Shown here: positions 55,190 to 64,000 of the stretch, piece after piece
How positions within the stretch are numbered: position 1 is the stretch's first letter
Layout: the number at the start of each line of letters is the position of its first letter
NCBI GenBank assembly: GCA_023376005.1
Contig: CM042147.1
Location: forward strand, 115,394,597-115,458,596
DNA: 64,000 nt
Direction of reading: 5' to 3'
Origin: Doryteuthis pealeii
Lineage: Eukaryota > Mollusca > Cephalopoda > Myopsida > Loliginidae
Translations under genes and position numbers: made by a program
Notes under the pieces: model-generated
What the model was told of the DNA's origin: nothing
Databases searched by the model: none
The model's input: only the letters and a program-made list of their open reading frames with translations

Positions 55190-57490
55190 AATTAATGTAG
55201 ATTCAGCTTGTGATAAACAACTAAAATTGATACCATTAATCGGATAGAGAATTGCTACCAACATACTGATCTGATATTACAAAATTGATACCACCAAACT
55301 GATATGGTTTTGAGATATTGAAATTAGTATCACCCACTTAATACTCACAAAATTATACTACAATATGATACTGAATTGATACTACCAAACTGATATGGAT
55401 TGAGATCATCAAATTATTATCACCCACTTAATAACCAGTTGATACTACTATAGAGATATCAACAAATATATACTGAATTTATACCATATAATGATATAAG
55501 TACATTTTTTACTACCATACTAATATCCACAAAATGATACTACCATGTGATACTGAATTGATACAAAGTGATATGGATTTGAGATCATCAAATTAGTATC
55601 ACCCAGTTGATACCACTACAGAGATATCAAAAATGCATACTGAATTTATACAATATAATGATATCAGTAAATTGTTTACCACCATACTAATATCCACAAA
55701 GTGATACTACCATATGATACTGAATTGATACTATCAAACTGATATGGTTTTGAGATATTCAAATTAGTATCACCCACTTAACCAGTTGATACCACAATAC
55801 ATATATCAACAAATATATACTGAATTTATACCATATAATGATATCTGTAAATTTTTTACTACCATCCACAAAATAATATCCACAAAATGATACTACCATA
55901 TGATACTGCATTGATACAAAGTAATATTGATTTGAGATCATCAAATTAGTATCACCCAGTTCATACCACTACAGAGATATCAAAAAATGCATACTGAATT
56001 TATACCATATAATGATATCAGTAATTTTTTACCACCATACTAATATGCACAAAATGATACTACCATATGATACTGAATTGATACTACCAAACTGATATGG
56101 ATTGAGATCTTCAAATTAGTATCACCCACTTAAAAATACCAGTTGATACCACTACAGAGACATCAAAAATGCATACTGGTTTTATACCATATAATGATAT
56201 CAGTAAATTGTTTACCACCCATACTAATACCCACAAAATGATACTACCATGTGATACTGAATTGATACAAAGGGATATGGATTTGAGATCATCAAATTAG
56301 TATCACCCACTTAACCAGTTGATACCACTATAGAGATATCAACAAATATATACTGAATTTATACCATATATTGATATCAGTAAATTGTTTACCAGCATAC
56401 TAATACCCACAAAATTATACTACCATGTGATACTGAATTGATTCAAAGTGATATGGATTTGAGATCATCAAATTAGTATCACCCAGTTGATACCACTACA
56501 GAGATATAAAAAAAATGCATACTGAATTTATACCATATAATGATATCAGTAATTTTTTACCACTATACTAATACTCACAAAATGATACTAACATATGATA
56601 CTAAATTGATACAAACAAAGTGATATGGACTGAAATCATAAAATTAGTATCACCCACTTAATACTTAGTTGATACTACTATAGAGATATCAACAAATATA
56701 TACTGAATTTATACCATATAATGATATCAGTAAATTGTTTACTAATATCCACAAAATGATACTACCATATGATACAGAATTGATAATACCAAACTTCTAT
56801 GGATTTGAGATCATCAAATTAGTATCACCCACTTAATAACCAGTTGATACCACTATAGAGATATCAACAAATATATACTGAATTCATACCATATAATGAT
56901 ATAAGTAAATTGTTTACCAGCATACTTATACCCATAAAATTATACTACCATATGATATTGAATTGATACAAACAAAGTGATATGGATTTGAGATCATCAA
57001 ATTAGTATCACCCAGTTGATACCACTACAGAGATATACAAAAATGCCCACTTAATAACCAGTTGATACCACTATAGAAATATTAACAAATATATACTGAA
57101 TTTATACCATATAATGATATTAATAAATTGTTTACCACCATACTAATATCCACAAAATGATACTACCATATGATACAGAATTGATACTACCAAACTTCTA
57201 TGGATTTGAGATCATCAAATCAGTATCACCCAATTGATAATCAGTTGATACGGCTATACAGATATCAACAAATTCATACTGAATTTATACCATATAATGA
57301 TATCAGTAAATTGATACCACCATACTGATATCCACAGATTGATACTGAATTGATACTATCATTATGATATCTCCAAAATGATACAGAACTGCAACCACCA
57401 TACTTAGTTTTCTATTTGGTAATATCAGTTAAAAATGAAGGGAATGATATCAGGGCAGTGATATCAATTCAGTATAAATTTGGTATTATC
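55190..57490 (+). repeat. ~175-bp satellite, about 12 units (TGATAC-rich)
   Basis: Units run TTGATACTACCAAACTGATA, GAGATCATCAAATTAGTATC, ACCCACTTAATAACCAGTTG, ATACTGAATTTATACCATAT, AATGATATCAGTAAATTG, CCACAAAATGATACTACC. TAGTATCACCCA recurs about every 170-185 bp. Inside each unit a shorter GATAC/GATATC theme recurs every 10-30 bp, so the unit looks built from a smaller ancestral repeat. Confidence 0.9.
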
Positions 57491-57534
57491 AATTTTTTCA
57501 ATATATCATGATAATCAATGGCTTAATATTATCA

Positions 57535-57690
57535 AAGCCTGGCTGGTTTACTATAATGGATATCATCATAGGAAATTGAATCAGTTCAATTCCTGTCCGA
57601 GGTTGTTTGCATTTGATTAGTGCCCTTGGGAAAGGCATGAATTCATCAATTCTTTCCCAGCTACGGGTAAATGTTAGAGTTACATAGATA
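57535..57690 (+). mobile_element. SINE2 fragment
   Basis: CAGTTCAATTCCTG B-box-like region, then GCCCTTGGGAAAGGCATGAA and CCCAGCTACGGGTAAATG. Confidence 0.55.
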
Positions 57691-57732
57691 GTTATGTAGA
57701 TACAAATATAATGAAAATTTTTGTAATATATG

Positions 57733-58030
57733 GGTATTAGCTGTACGGCCACCTGCCCCCCATCTCACAAACTATCCGAGTGAGACGGACAAGGCATGCA
57801 GGACACTGCTGGAGAAGCAGGGATGAACTCATAAGCGACGTTCTCCTGTGGAAGCCAACACATGGACATGCAAGTGTGGGGCGCCCAGCAAGGACATACA
57901 TTGACCAGTTATGTGAAGATGCTGGCTGCTCCGCAGAGGAGCTTCCAGGTGTAATGAATGATAGGGAGGGTTGGCGAAGGATTGTCATGGATGCCCGTGC
58001 TGCGTGCGCGACATGCTGCTGCTGCTGCGA
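57733..58030 (+). pseudogene. LINE-C C-terminal fragment with intact frame
   Basis: Reads LYGHLPPISQTIRVRRTRHA, then GHCWRSRDELISDVLLWKPT, GRPARTYIDQLCEDAGCSAE and MNDREGWRRIVMDAR. It ends in a CTG/CTGCTG run instead of the usual (GAT)n. The frame is open across the fragment and CpG is well kept, suggesting the youngest LINE-C copy here. 5' truncated to about 100 codons. Confidence 0.8.
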
Positions 58031-58055
58031 TATATAGAGAGATCCCCATGCGAAA

Positions 58056-58889
58056 CAGTTATTGTCGTAGGTAGTGAACTCAAACATGAATAAGGCTGTT
58101 TGCATTCCACATAGCACTAATATACTTGGGAAAGGTATGAAACCAGCTATTCTTTCTTCAGCTATGAATAAATAGTAGAGCAGACTGGTCTCTTCAGTCT
58201 TGGTAAGGCAACCAGTCTAGAAGAAAGAAAACTCTGAATTCAGATCAGCTATACTTAGCTTAAAGAAATAGACCTTGTGTCACATCCTGCTCATGGTGGA
58301 GGGGTTGGTTAAATACAAGATATTATCAAAACATTTTATTTTCTGTAAATATATGGATTTGCTACTGAAATGCTTACGCAATTCCCCAATTAGGGTTTAG
58401 AAAAGAAATTTATCCAGCTAACGGCTCTTCAAGCTGAAATTTCATTAACAGAGGAAAAGAAATAATCCATTTGATCCTACACATACTTGGAGGCTGTTTG
58501 CATTCCACATAACACTAATATCCTTGGGAAAGGTATGACTCCAGCTATTCTTTCTTCAGCTATGAATAAATAGTAGAGCAGACTGGGATCTTCAGTCTTG
58601 GTAAGGCAACCAGTCTAGAAGAAAGAAAACTCTGAATTCAGATCAGCTATACTCAGCTTAAAGAAATAGACCTTGTGTCACATCCTGCTCATGGTGGAGG
58701 GGTTGGTTAAATACAAGATATTATCAAAACATTTTATTTTCTGTAAATATATGGATTTGCTACTGAAAAGCTTACGCAATTCCCCAATTAGGGTTTAGTA
58801 AAGAAATTTATCCAGCTAACGGCTCTTCAAGCTGAAATTTCATTAACAGAAGAAAAGAAATAATCCATTTGATCCTACACATACTTGGA
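58056..58889 (+). mobile_element. SINE2 fragment, tandemly duplicated with flank (398-bp period)
   Basis: GGCTGTTTGCATTCCACATA begins at 58094 and again at 58492. Both units run through the SINE2 body (GAAAGGTATGA, GGTTGGTTAAATACAAG) and about 150 bp of unique flank to CCTACACATACTTGGA. Divergence between the units is very low, so the duplication is recent. Confidence 0.85.
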
Positions 58890-59757
58890 AGAAGAAACAA
58901 AAAAAAAAGAAGAGGAGTCTGGTCTAGGCTAAAGAACTTAAAAGCCATTTACGGCAGGGCTAATTTCCTGTCAGCAGATTCGGCCATTCTAATTATGTGT
59001 GCATGCCCAGAGACTTTATTTGCGAATGTGTAAGGAGGTTTCAAGAACAAAATGATCCCAGCAATGTCAACTGAAGTGAATACGCAACAAAGGCCTGATA
59101 TAACTATTCCCAAAATTCCGGATCTGCTGACAGGTGACCTTTCGAGTGAAGGGAGAAGGTTTGTCTGTTCGTCCTTAGAATAATAATAATAATACACCCC
59201 TTAAGATTCTGTTGATGCTGAAAAAGAAATCGAGTACCTCCAGGCTGGCTTGAAGTATGAAGCTGATTCAGGAAGTTTGACCCAGTGAACAAGAAAAAAC
59301 GAAAAGGAAAAAAAAAAAAAAACAGAGAAAAAAGCATAAACCTTCTTTTTTTTTATATCATAGCAAACTTGTTTTTTTTTATTCAGCCAATGAAATTATT
59401 TAGAACCTCAGGATATCAAAATATATATATATATATAAAAAAGTATGCTATCATTACTGAAATTAAAAAGGATAAAAAAAAAAAAAATGGTGATAGTCAA
59501 ATAGGGTTTATTTTGTGAAAAATTACCGTCTGGCTTCTTTGAAATGGAAAATTGTTTCAAGATGGGCTGCTGCTCCTGAGACATCATTTTCACACTTTTC
59601 TGCCAGTGTATCAAATTCAGCTGACACTGGTTCTCCTTATGTTTCAAAAGCACTTAATATATCACTGCAAGCTCTTTGATAATATTGATTAAGATTTCTC
59701 TTTGATTCGGTCTTGTAGGAGAATAACAAACAAAATGCAGGAAAACAAGTAATTTAT
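58890..59757. other. No recognised feature; possible single-copy DNA
   Basis: A short plus-strand frame at 59052-59216 (MIPAMSTEVNTQQRPDITIP, then KIPDLLTGD) has gene-like composition, but no domain and only a weak potential donor (ACAG|GTGACC). A and T runs and a TA microsatellite follow. Confidence 0.3.
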
Positions 59758-60540
59758 AGTGGATGCTCCGAAAGTAATGCCTCCTGTTTATTTCCATGGA
59801 AACTATAACAGATAGAAGGAGCTCAATAATACCATTGGATAGAGCAAGTTTTCAGCTACATTACACTATTTGTCCACATAACAAGCCAAAAGTAATTCAT
59901 AGTGGATGCACCGAAAATAATGCCTCCAGTTTATTTTTATGAAAACTATAACAGATAATGGGCCGGATTAGCTCAGTCGGTAGAGCGTTCGGCAAGAAAC
60001 CACAAGGTTCCTAGTTCGATACCGGTCCTCGCCAACTCAGCGTATGAGTAGCACAGGGATCTGTGCGGTAAAGTAAGGAGCTGATGGTAGGTGTGGCACT
60101 CCACCTCAGATGCTAAAACAATCTCCTTGGTCTAGTGCTATTGAAAAGGGGATAGACTCCCTCGCTGACTTGCTGATACCGACATTAGGCCGCCCCGACG
60201 ACTTTACTTTACTTTATAACAGATACAGGGAGCTCAATTAGTTAGGGCAAGTTTTCAGCTACATTACACTATTTGTCCATATAAAAAGCAAAATTTTAAG
60301 AAAACAAGTAATTCATAGGGAATGCACCGAAAATAATGCCTCCAGTTTATTTTCAGGAAAACTATAACAGATACAGGGAGCTCAATTGGATAGGGCAAGT
60401 TTTCAGCTACATTACACTATTTGTCCACATAACAAGCAAAATTTTAAGAAAACAAGTAATTCCTAGTGGATGCACTGAAAGTAATGCCTCCTTCCTGCCA
60501 ATTTTTTTTCAGGCTTTCATCGCCCAAATTTAGGGGCACA
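59758..60540 (+). repeat. Tandem copies of a mariner-type end, split by a SINE1
   Basis: GGATGCTCCGAAAGTAATGC followed by CTCC starts a unit at 59760. Variants start near 59902, 60320 and 60468. Each continues TTTATTTTCA-GAAAACTATA, ACAGATA-AGGGAGCTCAAT and TTTTCAGCTACATTACACTA. The TAATGCCTCC end resembles mariner terminal repeats. No transposase is present. Confidence 0.65.
59958..60214 (+). mobile_element. SINE1, complete with target duplication
   Basis: GGGCCGGATTAGCTCAGTCG head, AGTTCGATACC B box, tail GACGACTTTACTTTACTT. TATAACAGATA flanks it on both sides (59947-59957, 60215-60225). The empty version is present in neighbouring array units. Confidence 0.93.
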
Positions 60541-60657
60541 TGTTATACATAAGTATGTGTTGCATACAAATCATTATGTTATTTCTATATTTCTAAAAAA
60601 AATTTTATAGAGAATGAGGTTCATAAAAAGATTTATAAACATTTTGCATTAATAAAA

Positions 60658-60715
60658 TTACAAGGGCGAGTCAGAAGTTTTGCAATATTTTGGTGCATAC
60701 TAGTGTGGTATATTG
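60658..60715 (+). mobile_element. Mariner-like terminal repeat
   Basis: TTACAAGGGCGAGTCAGAAG then TTTTGCAATATTTTGG has the form of a mariner end. At 62911-62934 another such end, TTACAAGGGTCATTCAATAA on the minus strand, is found. They differ too much to be a single pair. Confidence 0.5.
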
Positions 60716-60717
60716 GT

Positions 60718-61350
60718 TTTAATAAGAAATAGAAGCACCATTTCAGCCATTGTTTTAATAAGAAACAGAAGCACCATTTCAGCCATTGTTTTGATAAGAA
60801 ACAGAAGCACCATTTCAGCCATTGTTTTGATAAGAAAATGGAAGCACCATTTCAGGCATTGTTTTTGATAAGAAATGGAAGCACCATTTCAGCCATTGTT
60901 TGAAAGAAAACAGAAGCACCATTTCAGCCATTGTTTGATAAGAAATGGAAGCACCATTTCAGCCATTGTTTTGATAAGAAACAGAAGCACCATTTCAGCC
61001 ATTGTTTTGATAAGAAATGGAAGCACCATTTCAGCCATTGTTTTGATAAAGAAACAGAAGCACCATTTCAGCCATTGTTTTGATAAGAAATGGAAGCACC
61101 ATTTCAGCCATTTTTTGATTGCACCATTCAGTTTGATAAGAAATGGAAGCACCATTTCAGCCATTGTTTTGATAAGAAACAGAAGCACCATTTCAGCCAT
61201 TGTTTTGATAAGAAATGAAGCACCATTTCAGCCATTGTTTTGATAAGAAATGGAAGCACCATTTCAGCCATTGTTTTAAGAAATGGAAGCACCATTTCAG
61301 CCATTGTTTTGATAAGAAATGGAAGCACCATTTCAGCCATTGTTCTAGGA
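60718..61350 (+). repeat. 36-bp array with frame kept on both strands
   Basis: About 17 units of GAAGCACCATTTCAGCCATT followed by GTTTTGATAAGAAATG or AACA. Because 36 is a multiple of three, long frames appear on both strands (MAEMVLPFLIKT repeats on minus, KHHFSHCFDKKW on plus). Some units vary by 1-2 bases. Probably amplified from a mariner-derived sequence: TTTTAATAAGAAATGGAAG also occurs at 63050. Confidence 0.88.
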
Positions 61351-61423
61351 AACTGAAGTATTGTTTCGACCATGATTTACTTGTGGTAATAAAAAGGCGG
61401 AAGTGGTTATTCCACCAGCTCAT

Positions 61424-61815
61424 GTGACATAAATAACAAAGGGAATTGTGACTAGAGTAGTAATATATATATTTACCAACCCCTCCACATGAGCAGGATG
61501 TAACACAAGGTCAATTTCTTAAGCGGAGTTCAACAGGTTTCAATTCAGAGTTTTCCTTCTCCTAGACCAGTTGCCTAAGCAAGGTTAAAGAGCCCAGTCT
61601 GCCCTACTATTTATCCATAGCTGGAGGGAGAGTAGGATTCATACCTTTCCCCAAGGGTATTAGCGCAAAATTAAATGCAATTACCACATCCAGGATTTGA
61701 ACTCGGGGCGACGAGTCCATTTCCCATAACTTTAACCACTACACCACGCGCTTCCTGAGTAGTAATATAGTTTTGGTTACAGACAGACAAACACACAATT
61801 GCCATTATAATAAGA
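61424..61815 (-). mobile_element. Helitron 5' part, split by SINE2
   Basis: Minus strand TCTTATTATAATGGCAATTG start at 61815, then TCTGTCTGTAACCAAAAC. It resumes after the SINE2 with the AATTCCCTTTGTTATTTATG region. No 3' end. Confidence 0.7.
61468..61756 (-). mobile_element. SINE2, complete with target duplication
   Basis: The reverse copy has the 3' end complement ATTTACCAACCCCTCCACAT at left and the head complement ACTACACCACGCGCTTCC at right. GAGTAGTAATATA flanks both sides (61455-61467, 61757-61769). Confidence 0.92.
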
Positions 61816-61914
61816 TATAGATAGATTCAATTAAAAAGATATATATATATAATTGCATTTTCAGGACCGTTGCTATTTGTGTTTGATGGGTGCTCTGCAA
61901 CTTGACCTCGGAGG

Positions 61915-62040
61915 GGTACCAGTATTGTTTCGACCATGTTTTACTTGTGGTTATAAAAAGGTGGAAGTGGTTATTCCACCAGCTCATGTACAACTGGATT
62001 ACGTGTTGTGTTGTTCATTCGCTAAAGCAAGCTTTATTTT
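61915..62040 (+). repeat. Dispersed repeat shared with 61360-61430, 63340-63390 and 63710-63780
   Basis: TGTTTCGACCATGTTTTACT, GGTGGAAGTGGTTATTCCAC, CAGCTCATGTA and ATTACGTGTTGTGTTGTTCA occur in whole or part at all four sites. They may mark ends of one non-autonomous family. 62041-62900 beyond this shows AAT, TTAA and TTA microsatellites (62200-62265, 62425-62470) and no gene. Confidence 0.6.
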
Positions 62041-62197
62041 ACTTACTTATTTGTTTGTTTATGTATGTATTAATTTTTTTTATTAAATAAAGTGTTTTAT
62101 TTTACTTATCTAATTGTTTGATTATGTATGCATTTATTTTTTTATTAAGTAAATCTGTGTCAGAATACTCAGAACAGTCCTGGACACCCGAGCAGAC

Positions 62198-62243
<46 letters not shown>

Positions 62244-62413
62244 TAATTAATTAATTAATTAATTAATAATAATAAAAACTTTGCAGAAACTAAAAATATG
62301 AAATATAAATCTTAGAATTAGTCCCTTTATATTTCAAATAAGAATCTAAAAAATAAATTTTATCTACCAATTAGGTATTTTCTATACATATTGTTTTATT
62401 TATTTATTTATTC

Positions 62414-62469
<56 letters not shown>

Positions 62470-62937
62470 GTTTTTTTTGTTATTGATTAAATTACATATG
62501 AAATATATTTTGCTGTTTTTTTTACTGATGCTCATTATGTTACTACTTTTCTACTAAAACAAAAATTTGACCTTATAGGAATGTTTATCGGAGGAGAAAT
62601 TAACAAAAATGCCAATTTTAGAACCCCCCAAAAAAAGAAGGTTTTATTAGTGAACAAGTCAAGTTACATTAAAGAAAAAACAAATTTTTAAAATTACAAC
62701 AATACCTTTTGTCAATTTTCCATTTTGACAGTGAGGGGGAAGTATTTGAGAAAAATGAACCTAAGTTGAAAAGATAGTCCATATAGTGGAAACACACTGA
62801 CACTAGGATAAAGAAAAAGTCTTCTGAGAAATGAAAGGAACCATCACTATTGGTTTCCTTGTAAAAAGTACAGCTACAAACAAACAACTTCTTAGGCAAA
62901 TTTCACCTTATTTATTGAATGACCCTTGTAATATACA

Positions 62938-63240
62938 AAGGTGGACTGAAAAGTTCATATGATCCTGTTTTCTGCTGTTGATGATTTCTGTGACCAATGG
63001 GATCCAAGCACTGCAGCACCAATGGAAGAAGTGTGTGTGTTGTATATTGGTTTTAATAAGAAATGGAAGAAACATGGCTGTTCGCTGGTTCCCTATTGCA
63101 AAAGGACCAAGTACCAGTCTCAGGGTTGGTTCACAGACAAAACAAAAGATGGAAGGGGTGTTCACGTAGTGATTTTCAGTGTAAACCAGTGATATGTGCA
63201 AGAGGTGCTGCCAGCTTGTGGTTGGAGAGCAGCTGTGAGC
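62938..63240 (+). pseudogene. Mariner transposase C-terminal scrap
   Basis: AGGTGGACTGAAAAGTTCAT (62938) resembles a mariner end. Soon after, a frame reads TNGIQALQHQWKKCVCC, like the mariner C-terminal GI--L--RW-KC. The catalytic region is missing. The rest (QGWFTDKTKDGRGVHVVIFS in another frame) is not recognised. Confidence 0.45.
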
Positions 63241-63888
63241 AGATTAACGTAGGCAAAGAATTAAAACTAAATGAATCTTACAAATTCTTATAGCTAATGA
63301 TGACAGTTTAAATATTTTCAACCGTTTCAGCCATTGTTCAAGGAAATGGAAGTATTGTTTCAGCCATGTTTTACTTGTGGTAATTGAAGAATAATTAAAG
63401 TTCCAATTACCGTCGAACTGGGAAGATAAGGCAACAAACGGTTTTTAACTTAAATACAAACGCGAATGTCACAAAGTCTACTGCAGAATGACAGGATATA
63501 TATAAGACTCCACAATGTCATTCAAATCAAGTAGTCAAGCAGAACTCAAGGAATGGAATGACCTAAATCACCCAAATTCATGAATGGATCATTCTTGATT
63601 TCTATATATACCAACTGTCTTGGACACTGCTTAAGTTGTACTTAGTTAGCTGCTGTTATTCAAACCAACAGTAGACTTACTGACTTACTGACTTCAATAG
63701 TAATAATAAGGCAGGTGTGGTTATTCCACCATCTCATGTATGGATTACATGTTGTGTTGTTTATTGACTAAGCAAGCTGTGACAACTAGTTTGTCGAGAT
63801 CAAATCACTTTAACCTATGGTGGGTAGTATCATGGTAGTTGGTGTGCTGACATATTGTACATTCCTTTACACTATATGGGATTTGTAA

Positions 63889-64000
63889 CCAAAGTGTGGT
63901 GTAATGGTTAAAGTCATGGGAAATGGACTTGTCACCCCGAGTTCAAATCCTAGACATGGTAATTGCATTTCACTTAGCGCTAATACCCTTGGGAAAGGTA
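63889..64000 (+). mobile_element. SINE2 start, cut by window end
   Basis: GTGTGGTGTAATGGTTAAAG head, B box GAGTTCAAATCCTAG, body CTTAGCGCTAATACCCTTGG. It continues past the window. Confidence 0.85.

Noticed and set aside
59052..59216. Small gene-like frame MIPAMSTEVNT...
   Set aside because: Runs into an AAT microsatellite, has a weak donor and no match to a known family; kept only as a remark.
60658..62934. One large mariner bounded by TTACAAGGG ends
   Set aside because: The two ends diverge after nine bases and the interior is a mosaic of Helitron, SINE2 and satellite, so they belong to different elements.

Overview
This window looks like AT-rich nuclear DNA from an invertebrate animal. 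It is almost entirely made of transposable elements, their decayed remains and tandem repeats. The mix fits a lophotrochozoan such as a mollusc: tRNA-derived SINEs, several non-LTR retrotransposon families, Penelope-like fragments, Helitrons, mariner and Tc1 relics, and long GA, AT and CA tracts. The species cannot be fixed from sequence alone. I find no complete host gene. The best host-gene candidate is one possible spliced exon at 36232-36368, framed by a polypyrimidine-CAG acceptor and a GTAAGT donor. There is no bacterial operon, CRISPR array or rRNA.

Layout. 1-7 kb holds two decayed LINE C-termini, a possible solo LTR, a Helitron and a foldback MITE with a recognisable empty site. 7-13 kb holds SINEs, minisatellites, two large foldbacks (one with hammerhead-like cores on both arms) and an ~80-bp tandem array. 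13-16 kb is 3 kb of nearly pure purine. 17-19 kb is a ~124-bp AT satellite. 20-28 kb is LINE debris, including four tandem copies of a LINE 3' end and tandem copies of the YADD reverse-transcriptase motif. 28-41 kb holds Penelope-like foldbacks, a tRNA-headed element with a hammerhead-like tail, an internally deleted mariner, the candidate exon and a clean Helitron. 41-49 kb holds SINE clusters and a nested Helitron carrying a GC-rich insertion. 49.7-52.4 kb is pyrimidine-rich. 53-57.5 kb holds more hammerhead-bearing fragments and a ~175-bp satellite. 57.5-64 kb holds LINE and SINE pieces, arrays of mariner ends and a 36-bp array.

The most interesting thread is RNA. At least six places carry the hammerhead ribozyme order CUGANGA, then a helix II hairpin, then GAAA, then a palindrome or hairpin for helix III. 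In several, the stems also pair. Some lie beside a conserved peptide (GL-Y-HPN ... ARKLE ... F--TCI-E-MLPKY) that resembles the N-terminus of Penelope-like element ORFs, which are known to carry minimal hammerheads. Others sit in tRNA-headed short elements, which is less expected.

Labels used below. SINE1: tRNA head GGGCCGG-TTAGCTCAGTCGG with a tail ending near GACTTTACTTTACTT. SINE2: head GGTGTAATGGTTAAAGTC, 3' end GGGGTTGGTAAATA. SINE3: tRNA-like head with a CTGAAGA...GAAAC tail. LINE-C: family ending in the HAGHCWRSKDELISDVLLW region and a GATGAT tail. LINE-D: family whose C-terminus has a C-x2-C...H/Q...C cluster. R580: ~580-bp non-coding retroelement sharing its 3' end (TGAGGTTGATATGCCGTAAA) with LINE-D.
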